Shown one piece after another: positions 51,626-59,131 of a stretch of 64,000 nt of DNA. This DNA comes from Winogradskyella ouciana (GTDB lineage Bacteria > Bacteroidota > Bacteroidia > Flavobacteriales > Flavobacteriaceae). The notes beneath the pieces were generated by a model. The model made no database searches and was not told the origin of the DNA. It saw nothing but the letters and a program-made list of their open reading frames with translations. The DNA lies in NCBI RefSeq assembly GCF_009709615.1, contig NZ_WJYA01000004.1:558001-622000 (forward strand), in the 5' to 3' direction. A program made the position numbers and the translations under genes. Positions within the stretch are counted from its first letter, which is position 1; each line of letters opens with the position of its first letter.

Positions 51626-52159
51626 TTAGTCAATCTGTACTTTCTTAGGTGGCTGCATTACCTCACCACAATTTGGGCAACTCCGTTTGTCTTTATCACC
51701 ATAGTATGCATCAAAGATTTTTGGCATATCCGTTTCAATATTATCAAGTGTAAAATCTTCTTCGTACAATTTTGTTGTACAATTTTCACAGAACCAAAGT
51801 AGCGCATCTTGCACACCTTTTTCTCTAGGGTATTCTATAACCAGACCAACTGTATTTGCACCACGTTGAGGTGAATGTGGTATTTTAGGAGGTAGTAGAA
51901 AAATATCACCTTCTTTAATATGAATATCTTTTGGAGTGCCTTTATCAATTACCTTTAAAACAATATCGCCTTCAACTTGATAGAAGAATTCTGGCGTCTC
52001 GTTGTAGTGGTAATCTTTTCTACTATTCGGTCCACCTACCACCATAACAATAAAATCTCCGTCTTTCCAAACAACTTTGTTACCAACAGGTGGTTTTAAA
52101 AGGTGACGGTTTTCTTCGATCCATTCTTTAAAGTTTATTGGAGGATATAATTTACTCAT
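51626..52159 (-). CDS. nbaC: 3-hydroxyanthranilate 3,4-dioxygenase
   Basis: This 177-residue cupin dioxygenase opens the ring of 3-hydroxyanthranilate to ACMS. The active-site iron ligands are His51, Glu57 and His95 (DYHYNETPEFFY, PPKIPHSPQR), in the positions known from the bacterial enzyme. The second, rubredoxin-like iron site of bacterial HAOs is complete: Cys124, Cys127 (FCENC) and Cys161, Cys164 (SCPNCGE). The leader of this gene is one arm of an inverted-repeat element (52165-52307). Confidence 0.95.
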   Translation of the reverse strand: MSKLYPPINFKEWIEENRHLLKPPVGNKVVWKDGDFIVMVVGGPNSRKDYHYNETPEFFYQVEGDIVLKVIDKGTPKDIHIKEGDIFLLPPKIPHSPQRGANTVGLVIEYPREKGVQDALLWFCENCTTKLYEEDFTLDNIETDMPKIFDAYYGDKDKRSCPNCGEVMQPPKKVQID

Positions 52160-52164
52160 GATAA

Positions 52165-52307
52165 AAAGCCCTTCCTAGCCTTCCCAAAAGGAAGGAACTC
52201 TTACTCGGGTGGATAAGAGTAATTTGTTAAAAAATACAATTTAAGCTTAAAGATAATAATATTCGAGCAACTTTTCCCTTCTCTTGCAGAATGGTTAAGG
52301 ATGGGCT
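52165..52307. repeat. MITE-like element A1 with ~35-bp inverted ends, between SDR and nbaC
   Basis: The left end (52165-52200) reads AAAGCCCTTCCTAGCCTTCC and continues to GGAAGGAACTC. The right end (52276-52307) read on the minus strand is AGCCCATCCTTAACCATTCT then GAGAAGGG. The ends are imperfect inverted copies around about 75 bases of AT-rich DNA. The right end contains the TAG stop of the SDR gene, and the left end forms the leader of nbaC. A related element is at 57660-57775. Confidence 0.7.
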
Positions 52308-53088
52308 ATAGACTTTTTGTACGTCCACCATCCACAGGAAGATTTATTCCGTTAATGTAGGCTGCACGTGCACTAGCTAAAAATGTAATGGCATCTGCCA
52401 ATTCTCCAGGCTTGGCAAATCGTTTAGCAGGTACCGCGTTTTTCATAGCGTCTGCTTCTGCCTCCTCTGTGTTGCCTGTTTTTGCAGATTTGTTTTTAAT
52501 GATTTCCGTTAATCGCTCTGTACCTGTAGCCCCAGGCAATACATTGTTTACTGTGATTCCGAATTGCCCTAATTCATTGGCTAATGTTTTACTCCAATTG
52601 GCAACAGCACCACGAATGGTATTACTTACACCAAGACCGTCTAAAGGTTGTTTAACAGAAGTTGAGATGACATTAATTATTCTTCCATAACCTTCCTCTT
52701 TCATAAAAGGAACAATAGTTTGTGCTAACACATGATTGCATTTTAAGTGTTGCGTAAATGCGCTCTCAAACTCTTCTACTTTAGCTGAAAACACAGGCCC
52801 ACCAGCTGGTCCACCAGTATTGTTAACCAAAATATGGAAACCGTGATTATCTTTAATATAGATTTCAACTTTTTGTTGAAGTTCCTTTGGGTTTGAGAAA
52901 TCAGCAACGATATAATCGTGATTACGATGTTGAGGCAATTCAGCTAATGTAGCTTTTAACTTTTCTTCATTTCTGGCAATCAGAGTCACGTTTGTGCCTT
53001 CTTCTGCTAAGGCTATAGCAGTGGCTTTTCCTATTCCAGCTGTACTTCCGCAGACTAATGCGTATTTGTTGTTTAGATTTAAGTTCAT
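52306..53088 (-). CDS. SDR-family protein with replaced catalytic Tyr/Lys
   Basis: This 260-residue classical-length short-chain dehydrogenase/reductase fold has an N-terminal NAD(P) loop GSTAGIGKAT (14-23), a second motif VNNTGGPAGG (88-97), and PGATGT late in the fold. The catalytic Ser is kept (Ser142). Aligned without gaps to E. coli FabG over IINVIS to SKTLA, the YxxxK pair falls on Ser155 and Arg159 (VSNTIRGA). An atypical active site or a non-redox role follows from that. It sits in the kynurenine operon, 1 base after the PsbP-like gene's stop, and its own stop codon lies in a repeat end. No step of the known pathway requires an SDR. Confidence 0.85.
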   Translation of the reverse strand: MNLNLNNKYALVCGSTAGIGKATAIALAEEGTNVTLIARNEEKLKATLAELPQHRNHDYIVADFSNPKELQQKVEIYIKDNHGFHILVNNTGGPAGGPVFSAKVEEFESAFTQHLKCNHVLAQTIVPFMKEEGYGRIINVISTSVKQPLDGLGVSNTIRGAVANWSKTLANELGQFGITVNNVLPGATGTERLTEIIKNKSAKTGNTEEAEADAMKNAVPAKRFAKPGELADAITFLASARAAYINGINLPVDGGRTKSL

Positions 53089-53616
53089 TTATTTAGTGAA
53101 TTTAAAACTGTTAAGTATCTTACTCGCATCCTCAATGTATTTGTCATATTCTGCCTCAGTAGAGGAGAAGGTTAAGACATAAGCTATCCTATCTTTTACA
53201 GCAAATAGTTGATTGAATTGCAATACCGTGCCATTTCCAAAATCAGCAGACCAAACTATATTTGTAGCGTCTACATCACCTATACTTACTGGCAGTGCAC
53301 TTATCATTTTGGCAGTAGGTATTTTTTCTTTAACTTGGTCTAATACTAACTTCGTATATTCATCCAAGGTATAATCTGCCATACTGAGTGCTTCAACAGT
53401 CAAATTAATACTTTCTCTATAACGATCTTCCTTTTGAGATTCTTCAGGGCTATAAAGCATAAATGCTACCGTGGGTTGAGGGTTTTGGTCGCTATATTCC
53501 CAATCCGAAGGGTAATTAATAGAATAATTATCTTTAGCGAAAGTTTGCCAATCGTCTTGGGCAAATAATGAGGTTGATACAAATATGAATAAGAGTGTAA
53601 GTATTTTGATTTTCAT
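53089..53616 (-). CDS. Exported PsbP/DcrB-like protein
   Basis: This 175-residue protein has a signal peptide (MKIKILTLLFIFVSTSLFAQ). A single alpha/beta domain follows of the PsbP/DUF1795 type: WQTFAKDNYSINYPSDWEYS, ESINLTVEALSMADYTLDEY, FNQLFAVKDRIAYVLTFSSTEAEYDKY and a C-terminal helix ASKILNSFKF. It has no known enzyme function. It lies between the aldehyde dehydrogenase and SDR genes of the kynurenine operon and abuts the SDR gene. Its relation to tryptophan breakdown is unclear; it could be a hitchhiker. Confidence 0.8.
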   Translation of the reverse strand: MKIKILTLLFIFVSTSLFAQDDWQTFAKDNYSINYPSDWEYSDQNPQPTVAFMLYSPEESQKEDRYRESINLTVEALSMADYTLDEYTKLVLDQVKEKIPTAKMISALPVSIGDVDATNIVWSADFGNGTVLQFNQLFAVKDRIAYVLTFSSTEAEYDKYIEDASKILNSFKFTK

Positions 53617-53673
53617 AACGTTTTAGATTTGTTTTATAAGATATTGAAACGAATTCGAAATAAGAACTTATTG

Positions 53674-55113
53674 TTAATATTTAATACATACATTTTTAGG
53701 TTCGGTGAAAAAGCGTAAAGCTTCAAAGCCACCTTCACGACCTACACCAGATGCTTTTACACCTCCAAAAGGTGTTCGTAAATCACGCATCATCCAAGTG
53801 TTGACCCATACAATTCCTGCTTGTAGTTCGTTACTCATTCGCATGGTACGCTTTAAGTTATTGGTCCAAAGCGTGGCTGATAAACCATATTTTACTTTGT
53901 TTGCCATTTCCAGGACTTCATCTTCAGTATTAAATGGCATTATGGTGACTACTGGCCCGAAAATTTCTTCTTGATTGACACGACATTCATCATTTGGGAC
54001 TTCAATGACTGTAGGTTCTAAATAATAACCATTTTCATAACCTTCAATGGATACTTCATTTCCGCCACAAAGCACAGTTCCATTTTCTAGTTTTGCAATT
54101 TCGATATACGCTTTTACTTTTTCTAAATGTGGTTTTGAAACTAATGCACCAATATTGGTATCACTTTCTGATGGATGACCAACTTTAAGTACTTTTACCT
54201 TTTCAACAAAGTCTTTTTTGAACTTATCGTAAATGGAAGCTTCTATAAAAATGCGACTTCCACACAGACAGATTTGACCTTGATTTGCAAATGACGAACG
54301 AACCGTTGTATTTAGCATATCGTCATAATCACAATCAGCAAAAATGATATTTGGATTTTTTCCACCGAGTTCTAAAGATAATTTTTTAAACATTGGAGCA
54401 GCCACTTTGGCGATGTGTGCGCCAGTTGCTGTTCCGCCAGTAAAAGAAATCGCTTTAATATCTGGATGTTTAATAATAGCCTGGCCAGTTGTAGTGCCCA
54501 AGCCATGAACGATATTCAATACTCCTTTGGGTAAACCAGCTTCATTACAAATTTCACCTAAAAGGTAAGCTGTCATTGGTGTGATTTCGCTGGGTTTGGC
54601 AACGACGCAATTTCCTGCTGCGATGGCTGGTGCAATTTTCCATGTAAACAAGTAGAGTGGAAGATTCCATGGGCTTATACAGCCTACAACTCCAATGGGT
54701 TGACGTAAAGTATAGTTGATAGCGTTTTGCCCAACGGATTCATGACTTTCACTTGCAAATTGTGTAATGGCATTTCCGAAAAAACGGAAGTTACTTGCTG
54801 CTCTTGGGATATCCACAGCTTTAGCTAGTGAAACAGGTTTGCCATTATCCTTACTTTCGGCTTCTGCAAATCGTTGTAAGTTGGCTTCTAGTAATTCTGA
54901 AATTTTAATTAGAATTCTACTGCGTTTCTCTAATGTGGTTTCACTCCAACTCGGAAAAGCAGATTTTGCAGCTTTATAAGCATTTTCCACATCATCCTTT
55001 GAGGAATTGGGTATCTGCCCATAGACTTCTCCGTTAGATGGGTTATAGTTGTCTATCCAATTATTTTTAATTGGATTATGAAAGTTACCGTTTATGTAAT
55101 TTTTAATGTTCAA
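53674..55113 (-). CDS. Aldehyde dehydrogenase, probably 2-aminomuconate-6-semialdehyde dehydrogenase
   Basis: This 479-residue NAD+-dependent ALDH has the catalytic Glu248 in LSLELGGKNPN and the nucleophile Cys282 in ANQGQICLCGSR; NAD-site motifs are ISPWNLPLYLFTWKIAPA and ISFTGGTATGA. The close relatives I recognise are 2-aminomuconate- and 2-hydroxymuconate-semialdehyde dehydrogenases. Its place in an operon with kynU, kmo, HAO, ACMSD and a RidA deaminase makes oxidation of aminomuconate semialdehyde to 2-aminomuconate the most likely reaction. Confidence 0.9.
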   Translation of the reverse strand: MNIKNYINGNFHNPIKNNWIDNYNPSNGEVYGQIPNSSKDDVENAYKAAKSAFPSWSETTLEKRSRILIKISELLEANLQRFAEAESKDNGKPVSLAKAVDIPRAASNFRFFGNAITQFASESHESVGQNAINYTLRQPIGVVGCISPWNLPLYLFTWKIAPAIAAGNCVVAKPSEITPMTAYLLGEICNEAGLPKGVLNIVHGLGTTTGQAIIKHPDIKAISFTGGTATGAHIAKVAAPMFKKLSLELGGKNPNIIFADCDYDDMLNTTVRSSFANQGQICLCGSRIFIEASIYDKFKKDFVEKVKVLKVGHPSESDTNIGALVSKPHLEKVKAYIEIAKLENGTVLCGGNEVSIEGYENGYYLEPTVIEVPNDECRVNQEEIFGPVVTIMPFNTEDEVLEMANKVKYGLSATLWTNNLKRTMRMSNELQAGIVWVNTWMMRDLRTPFGGVKASGVGREGGFEALRFFTEPKNVCIKY

Positions 55114-55119
55114 GTTCTA

Positions 55120-55743
55120 TTAATATAAAGAATCAATTTGTCTTATGTTGTAATCAAACATTTCTGTAAGTTCACGCTCGTACCAATAGAGGTCGGTCAT
55201 TGTCATTCCGATGGATGTCATAATTCTTTTGAATTGGCTAAAATCCGTAAAATCAGCATTAAAAAATATTTGAGTTGCTTGGGTTCCGAACGCGTTATAA
55301 CTGTCTTGATAAGTATACAATGCATTAAGAGATTTTAATAGTTCTGGATGAATTTCTTTACCGACGCCAGATTGAATACTGGTTTGAAATGCCGCGTTCT
55401 GCAATCGTGGTGTTTGCATACCTCTCCAAAAGCTCAATGTGTTATCAATATCCTCTTCATTTTTTGGTGTATCCATAGCATCAATCGAATCTCTAACCAT
55501 TATGTGATAGTCTTTGACTCTATTAATACTTTGTTTGTTAGTCATAATTTCATCCTTGAGCATATTGATTGACATACTGACATTTTTCTCAATTTTCTTT
55601 TCCTCGTTCTTATTTTGAAGATAGAGGGCTAGTAATATACCTACAACTATCAACGCGATTTCTCCAATAGCATAGAGTAGGTAACTTAAGAAGCTCTTTT
55701 TCTTAAACATGTCTTTTCTTATTTTTCGGAATAAGTTTATCAT
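55120..55743 (-). CDS. DUF6090 family membrane protein
   Basis: This 207-residue protein is of the family that begins [43 protein letters not shown]: a short basic stretch, one membrane helix with GEIxLVVxGILLAL, then a helical cytoplasmic or periplasmic tail. The function is unknown; DUF6090 genes are very common in flavobacteria and occur in many contexts. Its ATG overlaps the ridA stop (ATGA), so it is co-translated in the kynurenine operon although no role in the pathway is evident. Confidence 0.85.
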   Translation of the reverse strand: MINLFRKIRKDMFKKKSFLSYLLYAIGEIALIVVGILLALYLQNKNEEKKIEKNVSMSINMLKDEIMTNKQSINRVKDYHIMVRDSIDAMDTPKNEEDIDNTLSFWRGMQTPRLQNAAFQTSIQSGVGKEIHPELLKSLNALYTYQDSYNAFGTQATQIFFNADFTDFSQFKRIMTSIGMTMTDLYWYERELTEMFDYNIRQIDSLY

Positions 55744-56150
55744 TCATTCTGTTTAAAAGCCACTACTTTAATCTCCACCACTAAATCCGGATGTGGTAAT
55801 TGATGTACAGCTACAGTTGTTCTGGTTGGTCCTGTTTCCTTCTCAAAAAATTCAGCATAGGCCCTGTTGTAATCTGCAAAATCATTCATGTTGACTAAAA
55901 ATGAGGTCACATCGACCACATCTTTTAAAGAGGCTCCAACTTTAGCTAAATTCTTTTCTATGTTTTTTAAGACTTCTTGGGTTTGGGTGTATGCGTTTAG
56001 CTTTTTAGTTCCCATTTCGTCTATAATATCTACTCCAGCAATGGTGTTATCTGGTCTGCGAGAGCTTGTACCTGAAACAAAGATAAAATCTCCAACTTGT
56101 TTTACGTGTGGGTATGCTCCTCTTGGTGTTACTATTTTTTCATTACTCAT
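55740..56150 (-). CDS. RidA-family protein, probably 2-aminomuconate deaminase
   Basis: This 136-residue trimeric-type RidA/YjgF fold protein shows [51 protein letters not shown] and [24 protein letters not shown]. The family's substrate-binding Arg is present in GPTRTTV. Members encoded with ACMSD and an aminomuconate-semialdehyde dehydrogenase hydrolyse 2-aminomuconate to 4-oxalocrotonate and ammonia, and this operon has exactly that company. A general enamine/imine deaminase is the alternative. Confidence 0.87.
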   Translation of the reverse strand: MSNEKIVTPRGAYPHVKQVGDFIFVSGTSSRRPDNTIAGVDIIDEMGTKKLNAYTQTQEVLKNIEKNLAKVGASLKDVVDVTSFLVNMNDFADYNRAYAEFFEKETGPTRTTVAVHQLPHPDLVVEIKVVAFKQNE

Positions 56151-56165
56151 AATTCAATTTTATAT

Positions 56166-56261
56166 GTCATTGCGAAGTCACTTTTTTAAGTGACTGTGGC
56201 AATCTGTTTGTTAGAACCTCAATTAATAAGATTACCACGTCACTGCGTTCCTCGTAATGAC
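56166..56261. repeat. MITE-like element B with inverted ends, between ridA and kmo
   Basis: It begins GTCATTGCGAAGTCAC and contains GTGGCAATCT. It ends so that the minus strand reads GTCATTACGAGGAACGCAG then GTGGTAATCTT. The ends are inverted copies, and an inner hairpin AGTCACTT/AAGTGACT follows the left end. This CATTGCGA..GCAATCT type is a widespread intergenic repeat in flavobacteria. Confidence 0.65.
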
Positions 56262-56270
56262 GCTTCAATT

Positions 56271-57728
56271 TTAATGTAGTCCAGCAATCCTATCATCTTC
56301 TAAAATGGCTTCGGTTTCTGTTTTTACTTTATCTAAAATATCTTTTATATCATCTTCTGTCGAAATGACTCCGTCTGCCAACATATTTAAAATAGCTTTG
56401 TCTTGTGCGCGTCCTCTTAGCATCGCCTTGCGATAGCCAATATCCTCATTAAAGGTAACCAAACTATATTTTGAGGAATAGCCTTCGGGAAAATTTTTCT
56501 CAAGCGCCATTTCAATCTTTCGTTTTTCCTGAAATATCGGATTGGCAACATGGTCTTTCATTTCGTGAAAATTATCAATGGCTAAATCGGCAATTGCATC
56601 AGTATCTGGCTTTCTTACTCTTTCATATTCCGAAAACACAGTTTCCCAACCTTTTTCTTTATGCGTATTCAAAACTTTATCAAAAACCACAACATCTTCA
56701 AAAGAGGCGTTCATCCCTTGTCCATAAAATGGTACTATTGCATGTGCCGAATCTCCCATAAGCAACGTATTGCCCTTATAATGCCAAGGAGAACATTTAA
56801 CGGTTCCAAGAGGTGCAGTTGGGTTTTCAAAAAAGTCATCAACGAGATTCGGCATTAATTCCAAAGCATCAGGAAATTCTTTTTGGAAAAATTCGGTGAC
56901 TATTTCAGGTGTGGTTAGGTTGTTGAAATTATATTCACCTTCATCGTAACTTAAGAACAGGGTTACGGTAAAACTACCATCTAAGTTTGGTAAGGCAATT
57001 ACCATAAAATCGCCTCTTGGCCAAATATGTAGGGCATTCTTGTAGGTTTTATAACCACCATCTTCTGCCGGAAGAATGCTTAATTCTTTATAGCCATGTG
57101 TGAGATAATCTTGCGAAAAACTAAACAGAAACTTCTTTTCCAAGTAATAACTCTTTCGTAACGCAGAACCTGCACCATCTGTGGCAATAATACAATCGGC
57201 ATCTTCGATAAACTCGTCTTTAGTGTGGTAATCTTTGAATAAAGCTGTGGTCTTTTCAAAATCTACCGATTTACATTTTTTGTTGAAGTGAATACTTACG
57301 TTCTCATGCTTTTCGGCTTCTGTCAATAACAGACCATTAAGTTCTCCTCTAGAAATGGAATTGATATATTCATAATCGCGACCACTGTAATTTGAAAGGA
57401 ATGTGTTGCCTTCTTTATCATGAAGCATTCGGCCATTCATTGGAATACAGAGTTCTTTTACTTTGTCTTCAATGCCGACTAATTTCATGGCCTTGTTGCC
57501 GCGATCTGAAAACGCTAAATTAATAGAACGACCTGCAGAAATATCTGTTTTTCGAAGGTCAGGGCGCATTTCGTAAACGTTGACGTTGTAACCTCTTTGG
57601 CCTAGTCGCAATGCAAGGAGACTTCCGCAGAGGCCAGCTCCGATTATTAATATATTCTGAGCCCCATCTAAATCTTCCCCAGAAGGGAAGACTTTTTCAC
57701 TGTTGCTATCTTTCGTATTGTTATTCAT
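56271..57728 (-). CDS. kmo: Kynurenine 3-monooxygenase with repeat-derived N-terminal extension
   Basis: This 485-residue FAD-dependent aromatic hydroxylase converts kynurenine to 3-hydroxykynurenine with NADPH and O2. FAD motifs: LIIGAGLCGSLLALRLGQRGY (residues 27-47), YEMRPDLRKTDISAGRSINLA, CIIATDGAGSALRKS and LLMGDSAHAIVPFYGQGMNASFED. Homologues usually start just before the FAD loop, but here about 24 residues precede it (MNNNTKDSNSEKVFPSG, then EDLDGAQ). No other start codon exists between 57728 and the FAD loop. The segment KVFPSGEDLDGA is encoded by the left end of a repeat element (57660-57694). The gene starts 11 bases after kynU. Confidence 0.93.
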   Translation of the reverse strand: MNNNTKDSNSEKVFPSGEDLDGAQNILIIGAGLCGSLLALRLGQRGYNVNVYEMRPDLRKTDISAGRSINLAFSDRGNKAMKLVGIEDKVKELCIPMNGRMLHDKEGNTFLSNYSGRDYEYINSISRGELNGLLLTEAEKHENVSIHFNKKCKSVDFEKTTALFKDYHTKDEFIEDADCIIATDGAGSALRKSYYLEKKFLFSFSQDYLTHGYKELSILPAEDGGYKTYKNALHIWPRGDFMVIALPNLDGSFTVTLFLSYDEGEYNFNNLTTPEIVTEFFQKEFPDALELMPNLVDDFFENPTAPLGTVKCSPWHYKGNTLLMGDSAHAIVPFYGQGMNASFEDVVVFDKVLNTHKEKGWETVFSEYERVRKPDTDAIADLAIDNFHEMKDHVANPIFQEKRKIEMALEKNFPEGYSSKYSLVTFNEDIGYRKAMLRGRAQDKAILNMLADGVISTEDDIKDILDKVKTETEAILEDDRIAGLH

Positions 57729-57775
57729 TATATTGGTAGTTAGTTCCTTCCCTCTGGAAAGGTTAGGATGGGCTT
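57660..57775. repeat. MITE-like element A2 spanning the kynU-kmo junction
   Basis: The left end (57660-57694) reads AGCCCCATCTAAATCTTCCC and on to GAAGGGAAGACT. The right end (57742-57775), read on the minus strand, is AAGCCCATCCTAACCTTTCC and on to GAGGGAAGGAACT. The ends are inverted copies of each other and match those of element A1 (52165-52307). The kynU stop codon, the 11-base gap and the kmo start codon lie between or within the ends, so both proteins carry repeat-encoded residues. Confidence 0.7.
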
Positions 57776-59026
57776 TAATTTCTCAACCATCAAATAAACA
57801 TCCTCAAAAGAATTGTATAAAGGCACAGGAGCGCATCGTATCACATCTGGTTCTCGCCAATCACTTATCACTCCAGCTTCAGTTAGTTTGTTATGTAATG
57901 ATTTATCAGCATTTAAGACTTGTATTGAGAGTTGACAACCACGTTCATCTGGATTTTCTGGTGTAATAATTCTAATGACATCTTCTCCTAATTCCTTCAA
58001 TAAAAATTCAAAATAGCCTGTTATTTTTTTTGACTTTTTTATCAGTTTTTCCATTCCTATTTCATTAAACAAATCTAAAGAGGCTTTTATCGCTGCCATT
58101 GACAATATAGGTGGATTACTCAATTGCCAACCTTCGGCACCTGGTAGCACATCAAATTCATGACGCATATTAAAGCGGGTTTGTTTATTGTGGCTCCACC
58201 AACCTGTTAATCGATTGAGATCTTTGTTATAAGCATGTCGCTCATGAACAAAACAACCGGACAGACTTCCTGGGCCAGAATTTAAATATTTATAGGTACA
58301 CCAAACCGCAAAATCCGCTCCTGAGTTGTGTAAATCTAAATTAACGTTTCCTGCGCCATGTGCACAGTCAAAACCAACTTTGCAACCATGTTTGTGACCT
58401 AATTCTGTAATGCGTTTTAAATCAAAAAACTGCCCTGTGTAATAATTGACTCCACCAATCATTACCAAAGCGATTTCATTTCCGTGAGATTCGAAAATTT
58501 GCTCTAAATCTTCATAGCGCAATAACTCTTCTCTTTCTCTTGGTTTCCAAAGAATTAAGCCTTCGTCGTCGTCATAACCATGATGACGTAATTGAGATTC
58601 CACGGCGTACTTGTCAGATGGGAACGCATCACTTTCAATAAGAATTTTATAACGTTCTTTTGTAGGTTGATAGAACGATGCCATCATAAAATGAAGGTTC
58701 GCAGTTAATGAATTCATAGTAACGACTTCAATTGGTTTTGCACCAACCAAATTGGCAGTACTTTCTGTTAGGAACTCATGGTATGGTAACCACGGATTTT
58801 TAGCTTCGGTATGCCCTTCAACACCGAGATTTGCCCAATCTTTTAATTCTTGGTTGATATAATCTTTTGTGGATTTTGGTTGAAGCCCAAGAGAATTACC
58901 ACACAGGTAAATAAGTTCATTTCCGTCTTTATCCTTGGGAATATGAAATCGTTCTCTGTAGCTTGATAATTCGTCTAATATATCTTGTTGTTTGGCGTAA
59001 TCTAGACCAAGTTTATAGTCGGACAA
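57740..59026 (-). CDS. kynU: Kynureninase, TTG start
   Basis: This PLP enzyme cleaves 3-hydroxykynurenine to 3-hydroxyanthranilate and alanine. The likely start is TTG at 59026 (MSDYKLGLDYAKQQDILDEL), giving 428 residues, the normal length. It lies 25 bases after a TAnnTTTG box, whereas the upstream ATG at 59200 lies before that box and inside the divergent gene. Motifs: YLCGNSLGLQPKS, MNSLTANLHFMM, GFDCAHGAGNVNLDLH and the Schiff-base lysine in WCTYKYLNSGPGSL. The C-terminal residues KPILTFPEGRN are encoded by a repeat end. It is the first gene of the operon. Confidence 0.93.
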   Translation of the reverse strand: MSDYKLGLDYAKQQDILDELSSYRERFHIPKDKDGNELIYLCGNSLGLQPKSTKDYINQELKDWANLGVEGHTEAKNPWLPYHEFLTESTANLVGAKPIEVVTMNSLTANLHFMMASFYQPTKERYKILIESDAFPSDKYAVESQLRHHGYDDDEGLILWKPREREELLRYEDLEQIFESHGNEIALVMIGGVNYYTGQFFDLKRITELGHKHGCKVGFDCAHGAGNVNLDLHNSGADFAVWCTYKYLNSGPGSLSGCFVHERHAYNKDLNRLTGWWSHNKQTRFNMRHEFDVLPGAEGWQLSNPPILSMAAIKASLDLFNEIGMEKLIKKSKKITGYFEFLLKELGEDVIRIITPENPDERGCQLSIQVLNADKSLHNKLTEAGVISDWREPDVIRCAPVPLYNSFEDVYLMVEKLKPILTFPEGRN

Positions 59027-59050
59027 TCTGGATTGATTTTCGGTTTGTAA

Positions 59051-59058
59051 CAAAAATA
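59051..59058 (-). promoter_or_regulatory. Bacteroidota -7 box for the kynurenine operon
   Basis: The minus strand reads TATTTTTG. The expected transcription start falls about 20 bases before the kynU TTG codon and downstream of the only in-frame ATG. Confidence 0.55.
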
Positions 59059-59097
59059 AGGATTTAAAATGAGGGATTAAAGGTGTTTTTTCAATAG

Positions 59098-59105
59098 TAA
59101 TTTTG
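59098..59105 (+). promoter_or_regulatory. Bacteroidota -7 box for the Fe-S/CDGSH gene
   Basis: TAATTTTG lies 26 bases upstream of the ATG at 59132 and diverges from the kynU promoter, 40 bases away. Confidence 0.5.
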
Positions 59106-59131
59106 GTTATCTTTAAGGAAACAATAAAGTT

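Noticed and set aside
56271..57728. kmo as a gene damaged by repeat insertion (pseudogene)
   Set aside because: The frame is open over the full length, all FAD motifs are intact and the repeat-encoded residues lie outside the catalytic fold.
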